Source: Singulisphaera sp. GP187
GTDB taxonomy: Bacteria; Planctomycetota; Phycisphaerae; Phycisphaerales; SM1A02
DNA length: 5,363 nucleotides
NCBI GenBank assembly: GCA_945896765.1
Contig: CAMDEL010000121.1
Coordinates: 1 to 5,363 of the forward strand
Reading direction: 5' to 3'
Positions 1 to 5,363 of this stretch are shown here, piece by piece. A program made the position numbers and the translations under genes. Under the pieces are notes generated by a model. The model was not told where the DNA came from. It worked only from the letters and a program-made list of their open reading frames with translations, and did not search any database. Every line of letters starts with the position of its first letter. Within the stretch, counting starts at the first letter, position 1.

Positions 1-597
1 TTCGGTCTTATCAATGAAGGCGAATTCACTCCTGGAAGTGGAGGAGGCGTAATTTTCCCGACATACTGTTTTAGCCCCGTGAATATGATGAATCCCGGCG
101 TGTTAAAGTCGAATTTCACCGTATCTACCGCCGACTGCAATACCGTTGGCGTTTATACAACTTCTGGACTTGCCGCGTATAGGGCGCCTAAGTTAGGGCA
201 TTCTCGATTTCCAGAACTTAAAACCTTTTTCTGTGAAAAATTGTGGCTACAAAACCGTGAAGGTGGCGAATACAACTATAATTGTCTAACGAAACGATTG
301 TGGCTATTCAATGAAGGTTATAATTCCAGTCCAGTTTGTGCTTTCATCGACGGTCATGTTGCACAAGCTGGAATGAATACAGCCGTGAACGATCATACGC
401 GCGTCAAAGTTCAATCCAGCGCTACTTGCCCTCTCGGAAAGGGATTGTGGCATGAAGGCACTCCATGTGGCCCAAATGGTTGGTTTACAGGCGGTGCTGG
501 GTATGACCCTTTGATCGATATGAGACCAACAAGTTTCCACATGCTCACCACAGACGGAATTTTAGGGCGAGATACCCTTAAAACTGGCGGATCATGA
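1..597 (+). CDS. Prepilin-like planctomycete H-X9-DG family protein, C-terminal part (5' truncated)
   Basis: The reading frame is open from base 1, so the gene starts outside the window; 198 codons and a TGA stop are visible. The first ATG (79) is internal and should not be taken as the start. The visible part resembles the C-terminal region of planctomycete proteins that begin with a type IV prepilin cleavage/methylation signal (family knowledge; that N-terminus is not in the window). The diagnostic segment is SPVCAFIDGHVAQAG near window residues 110-125, matching the 'processing-associated H-X9-DG' motif. The His expected ten residues before the Asp is Tyr here. The tail holds GLWHEGTPCGPNGWF and ends SFHMLTTDGILGRD, a closing block I recall from Phycisphaerae members. 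Several cysteines suggest an extracytoplasmic fold, which is inference. Such proteins are presumed exported pseudopilin-like surface proteins; their exact role is unknown. An intrinsic terminator follows about 50 bp downstream. Family call is fairly sure, function is not. Confidence 0.75.
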   Translation, partial: FGLINEGEFTPGSGGGVIFPTYCFSPVNMMNPGVLKSNFTVSTADCNTVGVYTTSGLAAYRAPKLGHSRFPELKTFFCEKLWLQNREGGEYNYNCLTKRLWLFNEGYNSSPVCAFIDGHVAQAGMNTAVNDHTRVKVQSSATCPLGKGLWHEGTPCGPNGWFTGGAGYDPLIDMRPTSFHMLTTDGILGRDTLKTGGS

Positions 598-645
598 TCT
601 GATTGGTTCTATCTCTACTTACTGTTAGAAAATCAAACTTCACTC

Positions 646-678
646 ACATCGCCGCACTTGTTGCGGCGATGTTTTTTT
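646..678 (+). terminator. Intrinsic terminator of the left-edge prepilin-like gene
   Basis: A perfect 11-bp stem (646-656 paired with 662-672, ACATCGCCGCA/TGCGGCGATGT) with a 5-nt loop is followed directly by a T run ending at 678. There is no matching A run on the left side, so it works in the plus direction, for the gene ending at 597. Confidence 0.93.
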
Positions 679-715
679 ATAGGTGTGCTGCGCAAGAGTC
701 AATGATGTCCAGAGC

Positions 716-761
716 AGAAAAAGAAAAGGCCCCGAATCCTATTTCTAGGGCTCGGGGCCTT
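716..761 (-). terminator. Intrinsic terminator of the groESL operon
   Basis: A perfect 10-bp stem (AAGGCCCCGA at 726-735 with TCGGGGCCTT at 752-761) contains an inner 4-bp stem (CCTA 738-741 with TAGG 746-749) around a TTTC loop. The A-rich tract at 716-727 becomes the U-rich tail on the minus strand, so it terminates transcription coming from groEL, whose stop codon is about 70 bp upstream in transcription order. With the terminator at 646-678 it separates two convergent units. Confidence 0.92.
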
Positions 762-776
762 GCAAGCAATTTCGTA

Positions 777-804
777 CTGGCTTTGGGAAGACGCTCCCGA
801 CCAG
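777..804 (-). other. Second small hairpin in the groEL 3' untranslated region
   Basis: CTGG (777-780) pairs with CCAG (801-804), and GGGA (785-788) with TCCC (795-798), giving a two-part stem in the short stretch between the groEL stop and its terminator. There is no U tract next to it, so it is not a terminator itself. It may help protect the mRNA end or be chance. Confidence 0.35.
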
Positions 805-833
805 CAACGACGATGCGTGTATTTATCTTCGAA

Positions 834-2465
834 TCAATAATCCATTTCTTCATCGCCGGCTGATGGAGCCTTCGACTTCTTTTCTTTGATGTCAGTGATC
901 GCGCAATCGGTGGTCAGCAGGAGTCCAGCGATACTCGCCGCATTCTGCAGTGCAACGCGCTCGACTTTCGTCGGCACGATGACACCAGCCTTCACAAGAT
1001 CCTGATAGACACCGGTCGATGCATTGAATCCGTATGAAGTGTCCGAAGACTCTTCGACCTTCTGTGCAACGATCGATCCATCGAGTCCGCAATTCGTCGC
1101 GATCTGCTTGATCGGAGCCGAGAGTGCGCGTTGAACAATTTCAACGCCGACTTGCTCGTCGCCAACCAATGTCTTCTTGATCTTGTCGAGCGCCTTGCGG
1201 GTTCGAAGAACTGCGACTCCGCCGCCAGGAAGAATGCCTTCCTCAACAGCAGCGCGACATGCGTGAAGTGCATCTTCGACGCGAGCCTTCTTCTCTTTCA
1301 TTTCGACTTCAGTTGCAGCGCCAACATTGATCTGCGCAACGCCACCAGCAAGCTTCGCCAGACGCTCTTGCAGTTTCTCGCGGTCGTAATCGCTGCTGAC
1401 TGCATCGATCTGACTCTTGAGTTGCTCGATGCGACCTTGGATGTCCTTGGTCTTTCCGCCGCCTTCGACGATCGTGCAGTTGTCCTTATCAATGGTGATC
1501 TTCTTCGCGCGACCAAGTTCTGCAATGGTCACGTTCTCAAGTTGGATGCCGAGTTCTTCCATGATCGGCTGGCCGCCGGTGAGCACCGAAATGTCTTCGA
1601 GCATCGCCTTACGACGATCGCCGAATCCTGGAGCCTTGACAGCGCAAACCTTCAACACGCCGCGCAACTTGTTCACGACAAGCATTGCAAGCGCTTCGCC
1701 GTCGATGTCTTCGGCGACGATCAGAAGTGATCGACCCGCTTCGGCGACCTTGCCGAGAATCGGCAAGAGGTCCTTTGCGGATGAGATCTTTTTCTCGTGA
1801 ATGAGAACGACCGCATCTTCGAGGATGCATTCCATTGCGGCTGGATTTGTCACGAAATGTGGGCTCAAATAGCCTTTGTCGAACTGCATGCCTTCGAGCA
1901 ATTCCACTTCGGTTTCCAAACTCTTGCCTTCTTCAACAGTGATGACGCCATCTTTGCCGACCTTGTCCATCGCTTCTGCGATGATCGCGCCGATTTGCGT
2001 GTCGTGATTTGCCGAGCATGTTCCAACCTGCGAAATCTCTTTCGAGTTCTTCACTGGCTTGGAGAGACGCTTCAGTTCTTCGACAACTTCGCGAACTGCA
2101 GCATCAATGCCGCGTCGAACCATGTTCGGGTTTGCGCCAGCGGTGATGTTCTTCAAGCCTTCTGCGAAAATCGCTTCGGCATAAATCGTTGCAGTTGTGG
2201 TTCCGTCGCCTGCATCCTTGCTGGACTTGCTTGCAACTTCTTTCACCATTTGAGCGCCCATATTTTCGTATGGATCTTCCAACTCAACTTCCTTGGCAAC
2301 AGTCACGCCGTCTTTGGTGACGGTCGGTGCGCCGAAAGATTTTTCAAGAATCACAACGCGACCCGATGGGCCGAGGGTGACCTTGACTGCTTTGGCGAGT
2401 TTCTGCACGCCGCGAAGAATGCGCTCGCGCGCATCATTGTCATAACTAATTTGTTTTGCTGTCAT
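834..2465 (-). CDS. groEL: Chaperonin GroEL (Hsp60, large subunit)
   Basis: GroEL forms the ATP-driven double-ring cytosolic chaperonin that folds proteins with GroES. The 543-residue product has normal family length and aligns without gaps to E. coli numbering over the landmarks I checked: the P-loop-like segment DAGDGTTTAT with Asp87, Asp52 in KDGVTV, and the ATP-hydrolysis Asp398 in ARVEDAL. The cpn60 signature AAVEEGILPGGG lies at 405-416. In the apical domain, substrate/GroES-contact positions Tyr199, Phe204, Leu234, Leu237, Leu259, Val263 and Val264 are kept, whereas the position of E. coli Tyr203 is His. The C-terminus is short and acidic (SAGDEEMDY) and lacks the Gly-Gly-Met repeats common in the family. 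The ATG is supported by a GGAG ribosome site (complement of 2472-2475) six bases upstream. It lies 64 bp after groES in the same operon and is followed by a strong terminator. Confidence 0.98.
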   Translation of the reverse strand: MTAKQISYDNDARERILRGVQKLAKAVKVTLGPSGRVVILEKSFGAPTVTKDGVTVAKEVELEDPYENMGAQMVKEVASKSSKDAGDGTTTATIYAEAIFAEGLKNITAGANPNMVRRGIDAAVREVVEELKRLSKPVKNSKEISQVGTCSANHDTQIGAIIAEAMDKVGKDGVITVEEGKSLETEVELLEGMQFDKGYLSPHFVTNPAAMECILEDAVVLIHEKKISSAKDLLPILGKVAEAGRSLLIVAEDIDGEALAMLVVNKLRGVLKVCAVKAPGFGDRRKAMLEDISVLTGGQPIMEELGIQLENVTIAELGRAKKITIDKDNCTIVEGGGKTKDIQGRIEQLKSQIDAVSSDYDREKLQERLAKLAGGVAQINVGAATEVEMKEKKARVEDALHACRAAVEEGILPGGGVAVLRTRKALDKIKKTLVGDEQVGVEIVQRALSAPIKQIATNCGLDGSIVAQKVEESSDTSYGFNASTGVYQDLVKAGVIVPTKVERVALQNAASIAGLLLTTDCAITDIKEKKSKAPSAGDEEMDY

Positions 2466-2495
2466 TTGTTACTCCGTATGTAGATGAATGTGAAT

Positions 2496-2520
2496 GAATG
2501 AGATTGAATGAGATTGAAGG
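2496..2520 (-). repeat. 10-bp tandem repeat in the groES-groEL spacer
   Basis: On the plus strand GAATGAGATT occurs twice in tandem (2496-2505, 2506-2515), followed by a partial unit GAAGG; GAATG-type partial units lie beside it at 2485-2495. The minus-strand transcript would carry pyrimidine- and A-rich CAATCTCATT repeats, low in structure, just upstream of the groEL ribosome site. The core AATCTCATT also occurs before groES (2916-2924). Function unknown. Confidence 0.7.
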
Positions 2521-2529
2521 AAAGCGCGA

Positions 2530-2820
2530 TCAGTCGATGATGCCGAGAATGTCTTCCTCGGTCATGATGATGAATGTCTCGCCATCGATCTTGATTTCGG
2601 TTCCCGAATAGGTCGTGAAGAGAACGGTGTCGCCCTTCTTGACTGTGAAAGGCATGTACTTGCCGGTGTCCTTGTTGAGGATTCCCGAACCGAGTGCCAC
2701 GATCTTGCCTTGCTTTGGCTTATCTTTCGCAGCTTCTGGAATGAAGATTCCCGAATCTGTTTTGGACTGAGCCTCGTCGCGCTTGACGATTACTTTGTCT
2801 CCGAGTGGTCGAACTTTCAT
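2530..2820 (-). CDS. groES: Co-chaperonin GroES (Hsp10)
   Basis: GroES forms the heptameric lid that caps GroEL rings and encloses the folding chamber. The 96-residue length is standard. The protein opens with the family hallmark MKVRPLGDKVIVKR, and its mobile loop at about residues 16-34 contains GIFIPEAA, whose hydrophobic IFI tripeptide is the expected GroEL-binding site. The second half shows the usual KQGKIVALGSG, the KKGDTVLFTTYSG strand pair and the closing EEDILGIID. The ATG is preceded by AGAAAGG (complement of 2831-2837) at a spacing of ten bases, a usable but slightly distant ribosome site. It is the first chaperonin gene of the operon, with groEL 64 bp downstream. I found no CIRCE inverted repeat (TTAGCACTC-N9-GAGTGCTAA) in the 102 bp upstream, so HrcA control through a canonical site is not supported; that region carries phased AGTTTT-type repeats instead. 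Confidence 0.98.
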   Translation of the reverse strand: MKVRPLGDKVIVKRDEAQSKTDSGIFIPEAAKDKPKQGKIVALGSGILNKDTGKYMPFTVKKGDTVLFTTYSGTEIKIDGETFIIMTEEDILGIID

Positions 2821-2841
2821 GTTTGCATTACCTTTCTTTTG

Positions 2842-2906
2842 AAAACTGTGGTCGAAAAACCTGATGAACTGGACTGGATAAAACTGAACTTTGTAAAACT
2901 GAACTT
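2842..2906 (-). repeat. Phased direct repeats in the leader/promoter region of groES
   Basis: TAAAACTGAACTT occurs perfectly twice on the plus strand, at 2879-2891 and 2894-2906, with a 15-bp period. A weaker third unit (ACTGGAC around 2868-2875) continues the phase, and AAAACTG recurs at 2842-2848. Read on the minus strand the unit is AAGTTCAGTTTTA. This lies where the groESL promoter or an operator would be expected, but I could not place convincing -35 and -10 boxes, so a regulatory role is only a possibility. Confidence 0.5.
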
Positions 2907-2922
2907 AAGATTGAAAATGAGA

Positions 2923-3438
2923 TTAATTCGTTGGCCAATGACCTGCGTAGTGCCGCTGGATGACTCGACGAAGAGTCTCCAACATTGATTCGAGCGGAAC
3001 CGGGCGCTCGAGAACTGAGAATGCTCCTTCGCGCAAAGCTTCGTTCAAGCCGCGAGCGGACTCTCGTGCAGAGACCTGAGGAGGACGAACGACGACCATC
3101 GGCGGGACGGGATTCATTGCCCGCAGGAGATGCAGTACCCGCGAACCGAGAGATTCGCCCTGTTCTTGCGCAATTGCGGAATCGTCGGCGGGTGTCGAGA
3201 GGTCGATAACTGCAATATGGACTGGAAATTGAACGATGATGTCGCGAGCCTCGCGGGCGGTTCTGCTTCGGATGCAATGAACTCCCAGCGGTTGAAGAAG
3301 CGGCGGCAACTGATCCGCGAACGAATCTTCGCGCCAACCGCCGTATGCCAACAGCAAATTCAGTCGCTGCGAGCGACCACCGCTGGTCGCGTGAGCTCCC
3401 AGTTCTGAATCTGCGTGTCGTCGAAGTCCAAGAATCAT
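2923..3438 (-). CDS. Stand-alone degenerate receiver-like (response-regulator fold) protein
   Basis: From the ATG at 3438 the protein has 171 residues. In-frame GTG codons at 3498 and 3513 would lengthen it to 191 or 196; no start has a clear ribosome site, and I prefer the ATG because it leaves room for divergent promoters. After a basic N-terminal segment (ILGLRRHADSE), a receiver-like pattern runs to the end: strand 1 LNLLLAYGG, strand 3 HIAVIDLSTP with a candidate phospho-acceptor Asp (residue 79 from the ATG), strand 4 PPMVVVRPP, and GAFSVLERPVPLESMLETLRRVI matching the usual GA..YL.KP block and last helix. The acidic pair normally after strand 1 is absent (AYGG), and the conserved Lys is Arg (LERPV). 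There is no output domain, so partner and pathway are unknown. It sits 102 bp upstream of groES on the same strand and may share its transcript. The fold call is moderately sure; phosphorylation is doubtful. Confidence 0.65.
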   Translation of the reverse strand: MILGLRRHADSELGAHATSGGRSQRLNLLLAYGGWREDSFADQLPPLLQPLGVHCIRSRTAREARDIIVQFPVHIAVIDLSTPADDSAIAQEQGESLGSRVLHLLRAMNPVPPMVVVRPPQVSARESARGLNEALREGAFSVLERPVPLESMLETLRRVIQRHYAGHWPTN

Positions 3439-3517
3439 CGGGCGATGTAGAGCAAACTGCGTGCCATGCGCGGTCGATGGTGGATTGCCACCCTTCACCC
3501 TGCAAAGTCCCACCCGA

Positions 3518-3538
3518 GCAGATTCGGGCTGAATCTGC
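3518..3538. promoter_or_regulatory. Perfect inverted repeat between the divergent receiver-like gene and asnS
   Basis: GCAGATTC (3518-3525) and GAATCTGC (3531-3538) form a perfect 8-bp inverted repeat around the 5-nt spacer GGGCT. It lies in the divergent intergenic region (or just before the alternative GTG start of the receiver-like gene). No T run follows on either strand, so it is not an intrinsic terminator. It could be an operator or an RNA hairpin; its function is unproven. Confidence 0.45.
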
Positions 3539-3586
3539 CAATTTGGCGGGAATCCACGGGAGGCGATCCCCCACTACCTTTGGGGA

Positions 3587-4999
3587 ATGATCGATGTCAC
3601 AGTAGCCCAACTTTTCCGTGATTCCGCCGCGTACCTCGGCAAGAGCGTCCGACTGAAAGGATGGGTGCGCACTCGACGAGATTCCAAAGCCGGCATCTCT
3701 TTCATTCAGTTGAGTGATGGATCGTGTTTCGATTCGGCGCAAGTTGTCGTTGCGAATACGGTCGCGAATTATGCGAGCGAGATTCAGCGATTGACTGCAA
3801 GTTGCGCGGTGATTGCTGAAGGCGAAGTTGTCGCGAGTCAAGGCAAAGGTCAATCAGTCGAATTGCAAGCGAGCAAAGTTGAAGTCGTTGGTTGGGTTGA
3901 AGACCCAGACTCGTATCCAATTCAACCCAAGCCGCATTCGTTTGAATACTTGCGCGAGGTTGCGCACTTGCGGCCTCGCACCAACACATTCGGCGCGATT
4001 GGCCGCGTGCGTCATTGCCTTGCGATGGCAGTGCATCAATTTTTTAATGATCGCGGATTCTGCTGGATTCATACGCCGATTATCACAGGCAACGACTGCG
4101 AAGGCGCGGGTCAAATGTTTCGCGTGTCGACTCTTGATCTTGCGAATATTCCTAAAACTCCAGAGGGCAAAGTTGATTTCTCGCAAGACTTTTTTGGACG
4201 CGAAGCGCATCTGACTGTTTCCGGGCAATTGAATGTCGAAACATGGTGCGCAGCGCTGAGCAAGGTTTACACATTTGGCCCAACTTTTCGCGCCGAAAAT
4301 TCCAACACGAGTCGCCACTTGTCAGAGTTCTGGATGATCGAGCCAGAAATTGCATTTGCGAGTTTGGTCGAAGATGCGCAATTGGCTGAAGATCTGCTGA
4401 AATTTATGTTCAAGGCATTGCTGAACGAACGCGGCGACGATCTCAAGTTTTTCGCGGAACGCATTGATAAAGAGTGCATTACTCGACTGGAGAAATTGGT
4501 CGAAGCACCTTTTGAGCGAATGAATTACACAGATGGCATTGCGCATCTCGAGGCCGCGATTGCCAAAGGACACAAATTTGAATATCCAGTTTCGTGGGGG
4601 ACAGATTTGCAGAGCGAGCACGAGCGATATCTGACCGAGCAACTTGTTGGACGGCCAGTGATATTGATGAACTATCCCAAAGACATCAAGGCGTTTTACA
4701 TGCGCATGAATGATGATGGCAAGACGGTCGCTGCGATGGACATTCTTGCGCCAGGCATTGGTGAAATCGTTGGCGGCAGTCAACGCGAAGAACGACTCGA
4801 CATGCTCGACAAACGCATCGATGAAATGAAACTCGATCGCAACGCATATTGGTGGTATCGAGATCTGCGGCGATATGGAACCGTCCCGCACGCAGGCTTC
4901 GGACTTGGATTCGAGCGAGCGATTGTTTATGCGACTGGCATGGCGAACATCCGCGATGTCATTCCGTTTGCGAGAACGCCGAAATCTTGTGAGTTTTGA
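3587..4999 (+). CDS. asnS: Asparaginyl-tRNA synthetase (class IIb)
   Basis: This cytosolic dimeric enzyme activates asparagine with ATP and charges tRNA-Asn. The 470-residue product is collinear with the E. coli AsnRS type (466 residues). An N-terminal OB-fold anticodon-binding domain (about 1-115) includes VRLKGWVRTRRDSKAG and the ASKVEVVGWVEDPD segment. After the link EYLREVAHLRPRTN comes the class II catalytic core: motif 1 around 150-165 with Pro164, motif 2 at 234-254 (FRAEN...FWMIEPE, Arg235), and motif 3 at 437-446 (GFGLGFERAI, Arg444). NYPKDIKAFYMR and APGIGEIVGGSQREER are retained and favour AsnRS over AspRS. The ATG at 3587 is the only ATG in the frame after a stop at 3530. No ribosome site lies at normal distance: GGGG abuts the ATG and GGGAGG is over 20 bases away, so initiation may be SD-independent. 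It is transcribed divergently from the receiver-like/groESL side. I see no clear terminator after the TGA. It indicates direct tRNA-Asn charging. Confidence 0.97.
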   Translation: MIDVTVAQLFRDSAAYLGKSVRLKGWVRTRRDSKAGISFIQLSDGSCFDSAQVVVANTVANYASEIQRLTASCAVIAEGEVVASQGKGQSVELQASKVEVVGWVEDPDSYPIQPKPHSFEYLREVAHLRPRTNTFGAIGRVRHCLAMAVHQFFNDRGFCWIHTPIITGNDCEGAGQMFRVSTLDLANIPKTPEGKVDFSQDFFGREAHLTVSGQLNVETWCAALSKVYTFGPTFRAENSNTSRHLSEFWMIEPEIAFASLVEDAQLAEDLLKFMFKALLNERGDDLKFFAERIDKECITRLEKLVEAPFERMNYTDGIAHLEAAIAKGHKFEYPVSWGTDLQSEHERYLTEQLVGRPVILMNYPKDIKAFYMRMNDDGKTVAAMDILAPGIGEIVGGSQREERLDMLDKRIDEMKLDRNAYWWYRDLRRYGTVPHAGFGLGFERAIVYATGMANIRDVIPFARTPKSCEF

Positions 5000-5011
5000 A
5001 AACTAGTTGAC

Positions 5012-5162
5012 TTCGATACAGCGTTGTGCTGCGAACTGATTTGACCACGGGCTCAAACACATACGGAATGTTTTATGTGAGCGCCGCGGGACGCATGGAT
5101 GGGCTCAAAAGTGGTTCGTGCAGATTTTGGCAGCGGACTGATTCGCCCCCGGGCTCAAACAT
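5012..5162 (+). repeat. Imperfect direct repeat, two copies 102 bp apart
   Basis: Positions 5031-5060 and 5133-5162 match at 25 of 30 bases; both copies contain ACTGATT and end in GGGCTCAAACA. Weaker similarity continues to the left (TTCG...CAG...GC), to about 5012 in the first copy and 5115 in the second. Between them an additional GGGCTCAAA at 5101 shows no similarity beyond the 9-mer. Confidence 0.65.
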
Positions 5163-5228
5163 GCTGCGCCGAGCTGCGCAGACTTGCTCGGCTTGCAAAC
5201 TCGCCGGGGTTCAAATCATTCCGCTGCC
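5129..5228. repeat. Long imperfect inverted repeat with an inner hairpin
   Basis: GGCAGCGG (5129-5136) is perfectly complementary to CCGCTGCC (5221-5228). Going inward, 5129-5152 and the reverse complement of 5205-5228 agree at 19 of 24 bases. The intervening segment holds its own 7-bp inverted repeat, GCCGAGC (5168-5174) with GCTCGGC (5186-5192), and an alternative CTGCGC (5164-5169) with GCGCAG (5176-5181). The outer arms also resemble the direct repeat unit at 5031, so the hairpin seems built from oppositely oriented copies of one unit. Confidence 0.6.
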
Positions 5229-5363
5229 CACGTTGGCGAATCAAATTCTCGCTCGAACGTTTTTCAGTTCCGTCGCGCATCTGTTTGCGTGCCCAGCCGT
5301 TGAAAAATTCTGTCGGGCGAGTTCCGCAGGCGGCCGCGTCACTATCGCACGCTCTAGGGCTTG

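Larger units (their letters stand above)
5000..5363. other. Repeat-rich region downstream of asnS without a convincing gene
   Basis: About 360 bases to the window edge hold no recognisable protein or RNA gene. The stretch is made largely of short imperfect repeats: four GGG(C/T)TCAAA 9-mers at 5049, 5101, 5151 and 5207, and four versions of a GCG-A-TGATT-G-CC block, two on each strand. One minus-strand frame stays open from the edge (5361) to a TGA at 5155 for 68 codons, but it runs through the repeats and matches no family I know. No T-tailed hairpin that would serve as the asnS terminator is evident. Confidence 0.6.

Noticed and set aside
79..597. Treating the ATG at 79 as the start of the first gene
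   Set aside because: The same frame is open back to base 1 with sensible protein sequence, and the family needs an N-terminal prepilin segment, so the gene is truncated by the window edge.
603..863. 86-codon plus-strand frame
   Set aside because: It runs through both terminators and into the 3' end of groEL; its composition reflects those hairpins.
1797..2483. 228-codon plus-strand frame opposite groEL
   Set aside because: It lies wholly antisense to the first part of a clearly real groEL, is rich in Phe, Cys and His, and has no recognisable family pattern.
2821..2922. Search for a CIRCE element or clear heat-shock promoter before groES
   Set aside because: No TTAGCACTC/GAGTGCTAA pair and no convincing -35/-10 pair could be identified by eye on the minus strand.
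2828..3853. Long minus-strand frame of 341 codons
   Set aside because: It overlaps both the receiver-like gene and the 5' part of asnS in another frame, is very rich in Arg and Ser, and shows no domain pattern, as expected of an out-of-frame shadow.
4322..4891. 189-codon minus-strand frame opposite asnS
   Set aside because: Antisense to the conserved catalytic core of asnS, with no domain pattern.
5200..5230. tRNA-like T-loop sequence GGGGTTCAAATC
   Set aside because: The bases after the loop do not complete a T-arm stem, and no D-arm, anticodon arm or acceptor partner could be placed; it is explained by the GGG(C/T)TCAAA repeat.

Overview
The window looks like chromosomal housekeeping DNA from a planctomycete, most likely class Phycisphaerae. 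The main clues are the partial protein at the left edge, which has the C-terminal layout of the large planctomycete family of prepilin-like 'H-X9-DG' surface proteins, and a degenerate receiver protein next to groESL. This placement is inference from protein features; no rRNA gene or other taxonomic marker is present.

Layout from left to right. (1) Positions 1-597, plus strand: 3' part of a secreted or pseudopilin-like protein, followed by a strong intrinsic terminator (646-678). (2) A second, oppositely oriented terminator (716-761) ends the convergent groESL transcription unit. (3) Minus strand: a receiver-like protein (stop at 2923, start at 3438 or a GTG further upstream), groES (2530-2820) and groEL (834-2465), in that transcription order. 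groES and groEL are 64 bp apart and surely form one operon; the receiver-like gene is 102 bp upstream of groES and may or may not be co-transcribed. (4) Plus strand, divergent from the receiver-like gene: asnS (3587-4999), a full-length asparaginyl-tRNA synthetase. (5) Positions 5000-5363: no convincing gene, but an unexpected density of imperfect direct and inverted repeats.

Functionally, GroEL and GroES form the chaperonin folding machine and AsnRS charges tRNA-Asn; the two units share only location. The receiver-like protein lacks the N-terminal acidic pair and the usual lysine of response regulators, so it may not be a conventional phosphorylated switch. No CIRCE element was seen upstream of groES; instead there are short phased repeats of unknown meaning.

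I see no CRISPR array, prophage, insertion sequence, tRNA or rRNA gene. The items most worth a second look are the repeat cluster after asnS, the degenerate receiver next to groESL, and the short repeats in the groESL non-coding segments.
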